DNA of 64,000 nucleotides, from positions 1-64,000 of the forward strand of contig NZ_CAMLDL010000005.1 of the NCBI RefSeq assembly GCF_946478955.1. Reading direction: 5' to 3'. Below, one piece after another: positions 18,373 through 27,600 of the stretch (the first letter of the stretch is position 1; every line of letters begins with the position of its first letter). The position numbers and the translations under genes are program-made. A model generated the notes under the pieces. It saw nothing but the letters and a program-made list of their open reading frames with translations. It was not told where the DNA came from and made no database searches. This DNA is from an uncultured Sphingomonas sp. Lineage in GTDB: Bacteria > Pseudomonadota > Alphaproteobacteria > Sphingomonadales > Sphingomonadaceae.

Positions 18373-19359
18373 ATGTACACGACCGAGATGACCAAGAATG
18401 TGCGGCCCATAGAGGTTGCCGAGGATCCCGAACTGGTCGCGGCCTTCGAAGCGCGCGTCGCGGCGGACGAGTTCATCGAGCCCAAGGACTGGATGCCCGA
18501 CGCATATCGCAAGACGCTGGTGCGGCAGATTTCGCAGCACGCACATAGCGAGATTGTCGGCATGCTCCCTGAAGGCAACTGGATCACCCGCGCGCCGTCG
18601 CTTCGTCGCAAGGCGATCCTGCTCGCCAAGGTGCAGGATGAGGGCGGCCACGGTCTCTACCTTTATTGCGCGGCGGAAACGCTCGGCACCAGCCGCGAAG
18701 AAATGGTCGAGGCACTGCACAGCGGAAAAGCCAAATATTCGACCATCTTCAATTACCCGACGCTGACCTGGGCGGACATTGCGGCGATCGGCTGGCTGGT
18801 CGATGGCGCGGCGATCATGAATCAGGTGCCGCTGCAGCGCACCAGCTATGGCCCCTATGCCCGCGCCATGATCCGCGTGTGCAAGGAAGAAAGTTTCCAC
18901 CAGCGTCAGGGCTATGAGGCGATGATGTTCCTCGCGCGGGGCACCGACGAGCAAAAGCGGATGGCGCAGGATGCGCTCAATCGCTGGTGGTGGCCGTCGC
19001 TGATGATGTTCGGTCCCCCCGACGACAATTCGCCCAACACCGAACGGTCGATGCGCTGGCGGATCAAGCGGGAAACCAATGACGAGCTTCGCCAGAAATT
19101 CGTCGATATCACCGTGCCGCAGGCGGAATATTTGGGCCTAACCGTTCCCGACCCCGACCTGAAGTGGAACGCGGACAAGGATGGCTATGATTTCGGCGAG
19201 GTCGACTGGGAAGAATTTTACGCGGTAGTGCGCGGTGAGGGCCCGGTGGCCAAGGAACGGATGAAGGCCCGCCGCGACGCCTGGGACAATGGTGCCTGGG
19301 TGCGCGAGGCCGCCGATGCCTATGCCGAGAAGCAGAAGGCGAAAGCTGCGGCCGCCTAG
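18373..19359 (+). CDS. paaA: PaaA: phenylacetyl-CoA 1,2-epoxidase catalytic subunit
   Basis: The 328-residue ferritin-like protein has the diiron ligands in [14 protein letters not shown] and [13 protein letters not shown] (ExxH-type motifs). The conserved active-site segment [15 protein letters not shown] is also present. It inserts one oxygen atom into the ring of phenylacetyl-CoA, using electrons from PaaE. It starts at MYTTEMTKN; an upstream TTG at 18337 is less likely. It leads the plus-strand run paaA-paaB-paaC-paaE. A dispersed repeat separates it from paaB. Confidence 0.95.
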   Translation: MYTTEMTKNVRPIEVAEDPELVAAFEARVAADEFIEPKDWMPDAYRKTLVRQISQHAHSEIVGMLPEGNWITRAPSLRRKAILLAKVQDEGGHGLYLYCAAETLGTSREEMVEALHSGKAKYSTIFNYPTLTWADIAAIGWLVDGAAIMNQVPLQRTSYGPYARAMIRVCKEESFHQRQGYEAMMFLARGTDEQKRMAQDALNRWWWPSLMMFGPPDDNSPNTERSMRWRIKRETNDELRQKFVDITVPQAEYLGLTVPDPDLKWNADKDGYDFGEVDWEEFYAVVRGEGPVAKERMKARRDAWDNGAWVREAADAYAEKQKAKAAAA

Positions 19360-19372
19360 ATTTTTTTGATTT

Positions 19373-19452
19373 CCGTCATTCCCGCGAAAGCGGGAATCCC
19401 GCTAATTGAATCAACGAGAACAAGCGGGATCCCGGCTTTCGCGAGGATGACG
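19373..19452. repeat. Dispersed palindromic repeat between paaA and paaB
   Basis: The left arm CCGTCATTCCCGCGAAAGCG (19373-19392) is complemented by GGCTTTCGCGAGGATGACG at 19434-19452, with inner arms AATCCCGCT and AGCGGGAT. This is another widespread palindromic intergenic repeat. It is unrelated to the copy at 15547. Transcription from paaA into paaB would fold it into a long hairpin. Confidence 0.8.
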
Positions 19453-19471
19453 CAGGGGAAGGATACTACGA

Positions 19472-19759
19472 ATGTCAGGTCACGATTGGCCGCTGTGGGA
19501 AGTGTTTGTTCGCGCGCGCGGCGGGCTTAGCCATCGCCATGCGGGCAGCGTTCATGCGCCCGACGCCCAGATGGCGCTGAACCACGCCCGCGACACCTAC
19601 ACCCGCCGGATGGAAGGCGTGTCGCTATGGGTGGTCAAATCGACCGACATCATCGCGTCCGATCCGGCGGAGAGCGGTCCGATCTTCGAACCCGCCGAAG
19701 ACAAAGTCTACCGACACCCGACTTTTTACGAGATCCCCGACGAAGTGAAGCACATTTGA
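19472..19759 (+). CDS. paaB: PaaB: phenylacetyl-CoA 1,2-epoxidase subunit
   Basis: The 95-residue protein matches PaaB, with WPLWEVFVRARGGLSHRHAGSVHAPD at the start and the AxxNARDxYTRR pattern (NHARDTYTRR) in the middle. PaaB is a small bridging subunit of the epoxidase. Its TGA overlaps the paaC ATG (TGATG), so the two are translationally coupled. Confidence 0.93.
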   Translation: MSGHDWPLWEVFVRARGGLSHRHAGSVHAPDAQMALNHARDTYTRRMEGVSLWVVKSTDIIASDPAESGPIFEPAEDKVYRHPTFYEIPDEVKHI

Positions 19760-20520
19760 TGAGCGACACCGCGACAATGGATGCGAAGGTGGACTCCGCG
19801 ATATCTGACTATCTGCAGCGTCTTGGCGATGATGCGCTGATCCTGGGGCAGCGGTTGAGTGAGTGGTGCGGCCATGCGCCGGCATTGGAGGTTGACCTCA
19901 GCCTCGCCAACCTCGCGCTGGACGAGATTGGGCAGGCGACCAATCTGCTCGCCCTCGCAGGCGACGCGGACCAACTCGCCTTCCACCGCGACGTGCTCGA
20001 TTATAAAAACTGCCTGATGGTGGAACAGCCCAATGGCGATTTCGCGCAGACCATCGCCCGCCAGCTGCTCTTTTCGACCTGGCAGCATCTTCTTTATCAG
20101 GCGCTGACCAATTCCGCTGACGAAGGTATCGCCGCCGTCGCGCAGAAGGCGGTGAAAGAAACCGCCTATCATCGCGAACTTGCCGCCGACTGGACGATCC
20201 GCCTTGGCGACGGCACGGAGGAGAGCGCCCGTCGCATGGCCGAAGGGCTCGACTGGAATTGGCGATTCATCCCGGAGCTATTCGAGGTGGACGAAACACT
20301 ACAGGCGCTGGTCGACCAGGGAATTGCAGCTGACCCACGCTTGTTCGAGCAGGAATATCGCGATTCTATCGCTGCAGTTCTGGCCGAGGCCAAGCTTCAG
20401 GCGCCCGCCGATCAACGTCCGATTCTGGGAGGCCGCCGGGGGCATCATAGTGAGCATCTCGGTCACTTGCTTGCCGAAATGCAGCATCTTCCCCGCATGT
20501 ATCCGGACGCGCGCTGGTAA
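19759..20520 (+). CDS. paaC: PaaC: phenylacetyl-CoA 1,2-epoxidase structural subunit
   Basis: The 253-residue ferritin-like protein has the PaaC pattern LGDDALILGQRLSEWCGHAP at the start, LANLALDEIGQATNLL, and the closing GGRRGHHSEHLGHLLAEMQ. PaaC forms the heterodimer core with PaaA but is not itself the oxygenating subunit. The start overlaps the paaB stop and its own stop overlaps the paaE start by one base. A longer in-frame extension upstream overlaps paaB and is rejected. Confidence 0.94.
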   Translation: MSDTATMDAKVDSAISDYLQRLGDDALILGQRLSEWCGHAPALEVDLSLANLALDEIGQATNLLALAGDADQLAFHRDVLDYKNCLMVEQPNGDFAQTIARQLLFSTWQHLLYQALTNSADEGIAAVAQKAVKETAYHRELAADWTIRLGDGTEESARRMAEGLDWNWRFIPELFEVDETLQALVDQGIAADPRLFEQEYRDSIAAVLAEAKLQAPADQRPILGGRRGHHSEHLGHLLAEMQHLPRMYPDARW

Positions 20521-21593
20521 TGGCCGAACATTTCCATTCGTTGACGGTGGCCGAGATCGTTCCGGAGACGGACGACGCCAATTCGATCCGCTTTGCCGTG
20601 CCAGTCGAATTGGCTGACGCCTTTCGCTTCAAGGCGGGGCAGCATCTGACCCTTCGCGCACTTATCGGTGGTGAAGACGTGCGGCGCAATTACTCTCTGT
20701 GCGTGGCACCCGGTGACGGCGAGTTGAAGGTCACGGTCAAGCGGATCGCTGGCGGGGTGTTTTCCAACTGGGTCGGCGACAATTTGCGCGCGGGTGACAC
20801 GATGGACGTGATGAGCCCGCACGGGTCATTCACCATCGATTTCGACCCGGGCGCTGACCGTCGCTACGTCGGCTTCGCGGGCGGCAGTGGCATCACACCG
20901 ATCATCAGCCTCATCCGAACGGCCCTCGGAACTGAACCGAACAGCCATTTCACCCTGTTTTACGGCAACCGTGACAGCCAGTCGGTGATTTTCCTGGAAG
21001 CGCTGGCAGACCTCAAGAATCGCTACATGGGCCGATTTGAGCTGTTTCACTTCCTCAGCGATGAAGAAGGTGATTTCGATCTTCTGAATGGCATGCTTGA
21101 TCGCGCCAATTGCGATGCGGCGATCAACGCCTTTGTTGCTGATCCAGCAGATGTAGATGCCTGGTTCATTTGCGGTCCCGGCCCGATGATGGACGCCGCA
21201 GAGGCGGCAATATTGGATAAGGGCGCGACAAGGGAGCGGGTTCATATTGAACGCTTTACCGCTGGTCGTCCCTCTGCCGCCGCCGCTGCCGCAATGGCCG
21301 CTGTACAGGCGGAGGCGCGCGGGTGGATGATGAGCGTCACGCTCGATGGCCGCACCCGCAAGGTCGAATTCGATGGACGGAATATCCTCGACAGTGCCCG
21401 CGAATCCGGATTGCCCGCGCCCTTCGCCTGCAAGGCCGGGGTGTGTGCTACCTGCCGCGCAAAGGTCATTCGCGGCCAGGTCGAAATGGCCGCCCGCTAC
21501 GGCCTGACGGACGAGGAAATCGCCGCTGGCTATGTTCTTACCTGCCAGTCGGTCCCGCTCGGGAACGATGTGGCGTTGGATTACGACGCCTAA
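20520..21593 (+). CDS. paaE: PaaE: phenylacetyl-CoA epoxidase reductase
   Basis: The 357-residue protein has an FAD-binding segment (RRNYSLCVAP), an NAD(P)-binding domain (GFAGGSGITPIISLI, ICGPGPMM) and a C-terminal plant-type [2Fe-2S] domain. The iron ligands are in CKAGVCATCRAKV plus a distal cysteine in VLTCQSVP. It passes electrons from NADPH to PaaA. The ATG overlaps the paaC TAA. No paaD lies between paaC and paaE, where it is found in E. coli. Confidence 0.95.
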   Translation: MAEHFHSLTVAEIVPETDDANSIRFAVPVELADAFRFKAGQHLTLRALIGGEDVRRNYSLCVAPGDGELKVTVKRIAGGVFSNWVGDNLRAGDTMDVMSPHGSFTIDFDPGADRRYVGFAGGSGITPIISLIRTALGTEPNSHFTLFYGNRDSQSVIFLEALADLKNRYMGRFELFHFLSDEEGDFDLLNGMLDRANCDAAINAFVADPADVDAWFICGPGPMMDAAEAAILDKGATRERVHIERFTAGRPSAAAAAAMAAVQAEARGWMMSVTLDGRTRKVEFDGRNILDSARESGLPAPFACKAGVCATCRAKVIRGQVEMAARYGLTDEEIAAGYVLTCQSVPLGNDVALDYDA

Positions 21594-21643
21594 ACCGCCG
21601 CGCGAACGTGACAGCGGGCGGTCAATCGGCTAGTTCCCCCTCC

Positions 21644-22855
21644 ATGCTGGATAGTCCGATAACGACCGCGGGCGGGGGCGCCCATTTGTTCGACAATCTC
21701 GGGGCGATCAGGCCTGACCCGCTTCTTGCGCTGATTAATGCCTGCAACGCTGATACCCGGCCGGAAAAAATTGATGTCGGTGTCGGCGTTTATCGCGACG
21801 GCATTGGCAACACGCCCATACCGCCGACAGTAAAAATCGCCGAACAGCGCCTGTGGGAAGAGCAAAAGACCAAGGCCTATCTAGGTATGCGCGGCGATGT
21901 GCGCTTTACCCAGTTGATCAAGGAAATTCTGCTCGGCCGCCACGCGGACGACGACCGGATCGTAGGCCTCCAGACGCCGGGCGGTTGCGGTGCGTTGGCG
22001 TTGGGGTTCAAGCTGATCGCCCAGGCGCGGCCCGATGCGACCGTTCATGTCGGGGTGCCAACCTGGCCGAACCATCCGCCGGTGATTGAGGCCGCGGGAC
22101 TGCGCCAGAAGGACTATCGTCACTACGAGAAATCTCAAGGAGCGCTTCGCTTTGATGAAATGACGGCGGCGCTTGAGGCCGCTGCTCCTGGCGACGTCGT
22201 GCTACTCCATGGTTGTTGTCACAATCCGACCGGGGCCGATTTGTCGCCAGAGGAATGGGCGATCGTTACTGACATTGTTTCGCGTAAGGGCCTGCTACCG
22301 TTCGTCGACATCGCCTATCAAGGCTTGGGCCGCGGTCTGGACGAGGACGCGGAAGGTTTGCGCGGTCTTCTGGACGCCGTTGATGAGGCGGTAATTGCCC
22401 AGAGCTGTGACAAGAATTTTGGCGTCTATCGTGACCGGGTCGGAAACCTGTTTGTGAAAGGGCGCACGGCCGAGGTCGCAAACCGCTCGCTTGAACATGT
22501 TATGCAAATGGCGCGGACCCTTTGGTCCATGCCGCCTGATCATGGCGCCGCAGCAGCTCGTATTGTCCTTGATGATCCAAGCTTGCGGGAACAATGGCGC
22601 GGTGAGCTGTCCGACATTCGTGATCGGATCAACTCGGTACGCAGCACGATTGCGGCCGCCGATCCCCGATTAGCTTTCATCGGGCGTCAATACGGCATGT
22701 TCTCACTGCTGCCGCTGTCGCCGGAACAGGTCATGTCGCTCCGTGAAAAGGACGCGATCTACATGGCCGATAGTGGACGGTTCAATGTCGTCGGGATGTC
22801 GGACGCGGATCTGCCGCGGTTCATCGACGCGGTAGTCGCGGCGATGGACGCGTGA
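21644..22855 (+). CDS. Aromatic amino acid / aspartate aminotransferase, class I
   Basis: The 403-residue PLP enzyme follows the AspC/TyrB pattern: HLFDNLGAIRPDPLLALINAC at the start, GCCHNPTGAD, VDIAYQGLGRG, and the PLP lysine K257 in SCDKNFGVYRDRVG. The usual serine before the lysine is aspartate here. It likely moves amino groups between aspartate or aromatic amino acids and 2-oxoglutarate. It lies 50 bp after paaE and its stop overlaps the E1 start (GTGA). That context favours phenylalanine/phenylpyruvate as substrate, which is inference. The upstream in-frame stretch overlapping paaE is not used. Confidence 0.88.
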   Translation: MLDSPITTAGGGAHLFDNLGAIRPDPLLALINACNADTRPEKIDVGVGVYRDGIGNTPIPPTVKIAEQRLWEEQKTKAYLGMRGDVRFTQLIKEILLGRHADDDRIVGLQTPGGCGALALGFKLIAQARPDATVHVGVPTWPNHPPVIEAAGLRQKDYRHYEKSQGALRFDEMTAALEAAAPGDVVLLHGCCHNPTGADLSPEEWAIVTDIVSRKGLLPFVDIAYQGLGRGLDEDAEGLRGLLDAVDEAVIAQSCDKNFGVYRDRVGNLFVKGRTAEVANRSLEHVMQMARTLWSMPPDHGAAAARIVLDDPSLREQWRGELSDIRDRINSVRSTIAAADPRLAFIGRQYGMFSLLPLSPEQVMSLREKDAIYMADSGRFNVVGMSDADLPRFIDAVVAAMDA

Positions 22856-24909
22856 CCGTCATGGCAGACGCGGACTTTAAGGCGACGACCGATCTCGATT
22901 GGCGCGAAATTTCGCGCTTGGTTTTGACCAGCCGCGCGCTGGATGATCTGGAAGAAAACCGCCTCGTCCCCGAAAAGAAAGTGCTGTATCAGTTCAGCGC
23001 ACGCGGGCACGATATGGCACAGGTCATGCTCGGCATGCATTTGCGGGAAGGCGACGCCGCTTGCGGCTATTATCGCTCGCGTCCCATGTTGCTCGCGCTC
23101 GGCGTCGATCTGGCCGACGCGCTTGGAAGCGGAATGGGGCGTGAAGGCGGCTATTCGGACGGCCGCGATATCGGCGTCGTGTTCAACTATCCCAATTTGG
23201 GCGGTGCCCATGCGCTTCCAATGTGCGGCGGGGTGGGCGCGCAATATGCGCCGAGCGCAGGCTGGGCGCAGGCTATTACTTACAAGGCCAAGGTCCTGGG
23301 CGAACAGGATGACGGTGCAATTGCCGTGGTTCTTGGCGGCGATGCCAGCTGTGCGACCGGTGGGTTTTGGTCCGCGCTAACAATTGCGACGACGCAACAA
23401 TTGCCGCTGCTGTTTTACATTGAAGACAATGGTTACGGCATCTCAACGACGTCGGATTATCAAACACCGGGACGCGATATTGCGGCGAACCTCGCCAGCT
23501 TCAAAAATCTCGCCATCTGGAATGGTGACGGGACCGATCCCGAAGAGGCAGCCCGATTGATCGGCGAATCCATCGCCCATGTACGGGCGCGAAAAGGGCC
23601 CGCGCTTATCCGCCTGACTGTTCCGCGTTTGGAAGGGCATAGCTACCAAGATACGCAGGCGTATAAATCGCCGGAAACAATCGAAGCGGAGTGGGCGCGC
23701 GACCCGCTGCCGAAGTTGAAAAAATATGTTGAAGCGCGGCAGCTTGGCGGCATGGCCTGGGACGAGCTGGAAGCGCGCGTCGCCCATGAGGTTGAGGCAG
23801 CGCGGGCAGAGGCCGAGGCGCGTGGCGTTTCGTTGCCTGAGAATGTGACGCGCCATGTTTTCTTCGACGGCCAGATGGCACAGGTTGGTGGCAATGCGGG
23901 TGTGTCGATGGACGACACTACCGAGGTCGCGCATCCCGAGGGACAGCGGATTAACATGGTTACCGCCATCCGCCGCGTGCTCGATCATGAGCTAAGCCTC
24001 AACCCGCGTATGTGCGTGTTCGGCGAAGATGTCGGACCCAAGGGCGGCGTCCATGCGGTGACGCTTGGGCTGCAGGACAAATATGGCGTCGATCGCGTAT
24101 TTGATACGTCGCTGAACGAAGAAGGCATTGTCGGCCGCGCTGTTGGCATGGCGATGGCCGGCCTGTTGCCTGTCCCGGAAATTCAATTCCGCAAATATGC
24201 CGAACCGGCGACCGAACAGATCAATGACTGTGGCACCATGCGCTGGCGTACCGCCAACCGATTTGCTTCGCCGATGGTGCTGCGCGTTCCCGGCGGCTTC
24301 TTCAAATGCGGTGATCCGTGGCACAGCCAGACCAATGAGGTGCAGTTCGTCCATAACCCCGGCTGGAAGGTCGCGGTGCCGTCGAACGCCGAAGACGCTG
24401 TAGGACTTCTCCGATCGAGCCTGCGCGGCCACGACCCCGTCCTCTTCTTCGAACATCGCGCGATGCTGGACGACAGCTGGGCGCGGCGACCGTGGCCCGG
24501 CGACGATTTCGTCATACCCTTTGGCAAAGCGAAGAAGACGCGCGAGGGTGACAAGATTACCATCGTCACCTGGGGCGCAATGGTGCCGCGCTGCGAAGTG
24601 GCGGCGGAGGGCGTCAGCGCCGATGTCATTGACCTTCGCACTCTCAACCCCTGGGACCGCGATATGGTGTTGGACAGCGTTCGCAAGACGCGTCGATGCC
24701 TGATCGTCCATGAGGACTTGCGCACCGGGGGGTTCGGCGCAGAAATTGCGGCAGTGGTGGCCGATGATGCGTTCCTTGACCTCGATGCGCCGGTTGCGCG
24801 TGTGACCATGCCCGATATCCCCAGCCCGCATCACCCCAAGCTTCTTGAATGGGCTGTTCCGGACGCCCAGGACATCCGCGCGGAAATCGACCGACTGATA
24901 GGGTTCTGA
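22852..24909 (+). CDS. 2-oxo acid dehydrogenase E1, alpha and beta fused
   Basis: The 685-residue protein joins an E1-alpha part (about 1-325) to an E1-beta part (about 355-685). The alpha part carries the thiamine diphosphate motif GGDASCATGGFWSAL ending in IEDNGYGIS. The beta part has FGEDVGPKGG and DTSLNEEGIVGRAVGMAMAG. Such fusions decarboxylate branched-chain or aromatic 2-oxo acids rather than pyruvate. GTG at 22852 overlaps the aminotransferase stop; ATG at 22861 is an alternative. The E2 gene follows after 3 bp, and no E3 (lipoamide dehydrogenase) gene is seen. Between an aromatic aminotransferase and paa genes, phenylpyruvate is a plausible substrate. Confidence 0.9.
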   Translation: MTVMADADFKATTDLDWREISRLVLTSRALDDLEENRLVPEKKVLYQFSARGHDMAQVMLGMHLREGDAACGYYRSRPMLLALGVDLADALGSGMGREGGYSDGRDIGVVFNYPNLGGAHALPMCGGVGAQYAPSAGWAQAITYKAKVLGEQDDGAIAVVLGGDASCATGGFWSALTIATTQQLPLLFYIEDNGYGISTTSDYQTPGRDIAANLASFKNLAIWNGDGTDPEEAARLIGESIAHVRARKGPALIRLTVPRLEGHSYQDTQAYKSPETIEAEWARDPLPKLKKYVEARQLGGMAWDELEARVAHEVEAARAEAEARGVSLPENVTRHVFFDGQMAQVGGNAGVSMDDTTEVAHPEGQRINMVTAIRRVLDHELSLNPRMCVFGEDVGPKGGVHAVTLGLQDKYGVDRVFDTSLNEEGIVGRAVGMAMAGLLPVPEIQFRKYAEPATEQINDCGTMRWRTANRFASPMVLRVPGGFFKCGDPWHSQTNEVQFVHNPGWKVAVPSNAEDAVGLLRSSLRGHDPVLFFEHRAMLDDSWARRPWPGDDFVIPFGKAKKTREGDKITIVTWGAMVPRCEVAAEGVSADVIDLRTLNPWDRDMVLDSVRKTRRCLIVHEDLRTGGFGAEIAAVVADDAFLDLDAPVARVTMPDIPSPHHPKLLEWAVPDAQDIRAEIDRLIGF

Positions 24910-24912
24910 TAC

Positions 24913-26151
24913 ATGATCGACGTTCGCGTTCCCGACGAACAGGAAGGCACAAAGGCAGTTGTCCGCGCCTGGTTGAAGCAGGTGGGGGAGGCCGTTGCGG
25001 TCAACGATCCGCTGGTCGAGCTTGAGACCGACAAGGTCACGCAGGAAGTGCCTGCGCCGGTTGCCGGGGTATTGGTTGAGGTGTTGCTGTCGACCGATGA
25101 CGAGGCGATGCCGGGGGCGCTGCTGGCGCGGATTGATCCGAATGCATCGTCCGTTTCCGCCAGTTCCCCTGCGCAGGCAGGGGCTCAGTCCGAGCCGGAA
25201 GGGCGAGCAAATGGCACTGCTGCAGTTGGGTTACGCGCGACTGGACCGGTGCCTTTGCAGGGGAACAGCGAGTCCCGCCTCTCGCCCTCCGTCAAGCGCG
25301 CCTTACTTCAGAACAACATCGACCCTGACCATGTGCAGGGGACCGGCCGTGACGGGCGGATCACACGCGAGGATGTGGACCGGTTCGTTGAAATGGCGAC
25401 GGTCAGCCAAGCTGACCCAATCGCTGCCGCCGAGCCGCGAAACTTCGATCCCGCCGACATTCCGCACGACCGGATGCGGTTGAAGATTGCGGAGAATATG
25501 GTGCGCGCTGTCAGCGAGGCACCGCATGTCACTGCTCTCTTCGAAGCGGATTTCAGTGCCATCGCTTCGCACAAGGCGGCGATGGCGGCTAAAGGCGTTA
25601 AGCTCAGCTACACCGCCTATCTGATCAAGGCCGCAGCCGACGCGATGGCAGTCGCCCCGGCCATCAACGGCCGTTGGGAACAGGACCGCATCGCTGTCGC
25701 TCCAACGATCAACATTGGTGTGGGCACTGCGCTTGGCGATAAGGGGCTGGTGGTCCCGGTGGTGAAAGACGCCGCGGCGCTCAGCCTCGAACAGGTTGGT
25801 GCGACGCTCGACGATCTCACCAGGCGCGCGCGCGCGGGTCAGTTGACCGGTGCCGACGTCAGCGGGGGCAGCTTCACCATCTCCAACCATGGCGTGTCGG
25901 GCAGCCTGCTCGCCAGCCCGATCATCCTCCATTCAGGACAAGCCGCAATCCTTGGCGTAGGCAAGCTAGAGAAGCGGGTCGTCGTGCGCGAGGTCGACGG
26001 GCAAGACGCGATTCTGATTCGGCCGATGGCTTACGTCACGCTGACGATCGATCACCGCGTCGTCGACGGGCACCAGACTAACGCATGGCTCAGCCGCTTT
26101 GTCGCAGTATTGGAAAACTGGCCTAAATCGACGCCCTCACCAGCGCCCTGA
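24913..26151 (+). CDS. 2-oxo acid dehydrogenase E2, dihydrolipoyl acyltransferase
   Basis: The 412-residue protein has one N-terminal lipoyl domain with the lipoylated lysine K41 in LETDKVTQEV. A flexible alanine/serine linker and a peripheral-subunit-binding domain follow (about 115-155, SPSVKRALLQ, GTGRDGRITREDV). The catalytic acyltransferase domain ends with H381 in DHRVVDGHQ. It transfers the acyl group made by the E1 upstream to CoA. Its last ~29 bp overlap the convergent two-component gene. Confidence 0.93.
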   Translation: MIDVRVPDEQEGTKAVVRAWLKQVGEAVAVNDPLVELETDKVTQEVPAPVAGVLVEVLLSTDDEAMPGALLARIDPNASSVSASSPAQAGAQSEPEGRANGTAAVGLRATGPVPLQGNSESRLSPSVKRALLQNNIDPDHVQGTGRDGRITREDVDRFVEMATVSQADPIAAAEPRNFDPADIPHDRMRLKIAENMVRAVSEAPHVTALFEADFSAIASHKAAMAAKGVKLSYTAYLIKAAADAMAVAPAINGRWEQDRIAVAPTINIGVGTALGDKGLVVPVVKDAAALSLEQVGATLDDLTRRARAGQLTGADVSGGSFTISNHGVSGSLLASPIILHSGQAAILGVGKLEKRVVVREVDGQDAILIRPMAYVTLTIDHRVVDGHQTNAWLSRFVAVLENWPKSTPSPAP

Positions 26152-27160
26152 CGCCGCGATGGCCGGAGTCATAGTCGAGCGTTGCGGCGAGGGATTTGGC
26201 CATGGCCACAACCAGCTTGGAGCCTAGCCCGCTGCCTTTTGGTCCTTCACCCGGCGTAATCCCGCGCCCATCATCTTCGACCAATAGCTGGAACTGGTGC
26301 GGGCTTGCGCGGCTAAGTTCGACGCGAATTTCACCCGCGCTGCTGGATTCATAGGCATATTTGCATGCATTAGAGACCAGTTCGTTGACGATCACGCCAA
26401 GGCTGACGGCCTTGTCTGGATGGAGGAACAATGCTTCCGCCTTCAGGGCGATGTTGCGCGGCGCCGCTGGCGTTGACCAAGTTTCCTGAAGCTCGTCGAC
26501 GATCGCTGCGAGATATTCATCCATTGCCACCTGTTCGGCGTCCCCGCTGCTGTAGAGCTTGCGATGTACCTGCGCGATGGCGTCGATCCGCCGCTGAGTG
26601 TCGTCCAGTGCCTCGCGGGCTTCGTCCGTTTCCAGGGCACGGGCCTGCATATGAATAAAGGTGGACACCAGCTGCAGTGAGTTGGCGACCCGGTGGTTCA
26701 CCTCGCGCAGCAGGGCCTCCAGCCGCTCATTCGCAGCGCGCAGTTTATCTTCTGCGTCTTCCTTTTCGGATTCTAGCCGCACTCGGGCCAATGCCAGCGT
26801 GAATGCCTGTTCCAGAAGGTCGACGAAGTCGGTGCCGACCGATTTCACCACATATTCATATGCGCCGGCCTTTAACGCGGCGACCGCGATACGACTTTCC
26901 TCCGAACCGGTAACGTACACGACCGGCGGGCAATGAGGCAGTTTGCGTAGCTGTGCCAATGTCGCAAGGCCGTCCATGACTGGCATGTAATGGTCGACCG
27001 CTATGATATCGAACGCCCCCGCTCGGGCCATTTCAACACCTTGTGCGCCGCTGTCCGCCGTTTCGACTTTATGGCCGCGGCGGGTCAGCGTTTTTTCTAC
27101 CAACCTGCGTAGGCCAGCGTCATCATCAATATACAGGATGGTACGCGGCTGTTTCATCAT
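26123..27160 (-). CDS. Receiver plus HisKA_2 histidine kinase
   Basis: The 345-residue protein has an N-terminal receiver domain (phosphoacceptor D56 in IAVDHYMPVMDG, switch lysine K106). A coiled segment leads to a HisKA_2-type dimerisation domain with H156 in REVNHRVANSLQL. The HATPase region carries NELVSNACKYAY and DDGRGITPGEGPKGSGLG. Such proteins relay phosphate from a first kinase to downstream regulators. The start overlaps the response-regulator stop by 4 bp; together with the next two genes it forms a three-gene unit. Confidence 0.9.
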   Translation of the reverse strand: MMKQPRTILYIDDDAGLRRLVEKTLTRRGHKVETADSGAQGVEMARAGAFDIIAVDHYMPVMDGLATLAQLRKLPHCPPVVYVTGSEESRIAVAALKAGAYEYVVKSVGTDFVDLLEQAFTLALARVRLESEKEDAEDKLRAANERLEALLREVNHRVANSLQLVSTFIHMQARALETDEAREALDDTQRRIDAIAQVHRKLYSSGDAEQVAMDEYLAAIVDELQETWSTPAAPRNIALKAEALFLHPDKAVSLGVIVNELVSNACKYAYESSSAGEIRVELSRASPHQFQLLVEDDGRGITPGEGPKGSGLGSKLVVAMAKSLAATLDYDSGHRGVRALVRASI

Positions 27161-27600
27161 TCCCCGCCGTTCGTTGGCACCTGAATTACCGACAGGAACA
27201 GCCCGAGTTGACGGATCGCATCGGCGAAACTTTCATAATTCACCGGCTTGGTGATGTAGACGTTGCAGCCAAGATCATAGCATCGCTTAATTTCGCGCTG
27301 ATCGTCCGTTGTCGTGAGTACGACCACCGGGACGCGATGTAATTTCTCGTCGCCTTTGATCTTCGCGAGGATATCCGTCCCGCTCATATCGGGCAGGTTG
27401 AGATCAAGAAGTACGAGTGCTGGGCCATTTTTCGCCGGGCCTTCTGGCGCATTGAACAGATAATCCAGGGCGCTGGTGCCATCCAGAAAATGGCGCAAAT
27501 CGTTCGAGATCCCAGCGCGCCGAATGTTCTTCTCGATCAGGCGAGCGTGACCCTCATCGTCCTCAATCATCACAATATTTACCGATTGCTGCGCGTTCAT
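27157..27600 (-). CDS. Single-domain response regulator (Rcp1-like)
   Basis: The 147-residue protein is only a receiver domain, with the acidic pair D14/D15, phosphoacceptor D66 in LLDLNLPDMSG, TTTDD and the lysine in YITKPVNYESF. The form, with a longer loop before the phosphoacceptor strand, resembles Rcp1-type regulators that pair with phytochrome-class kinases. No DNA-binding output is present, so it likely shuttles phosphate. It overlaps both neighbours by 4 bp and probably connects the CHASE3 kinase with the HisKA_2 protein. Confidence 0.9.
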   Translation of the reverse strand: MNAQQSVNIVMIEDDEGHARLIEKNIRRAGISNDLRHFLDGTSALDYLFNAPEGPAKNGPALVLLDLNLPDMSGTDILAKIKGDEKLHRVPVVVLTTTDDQREIKRCYDLGCNVYITKPVNYESFADAIRQLGLFLSVIQVPTNGGE

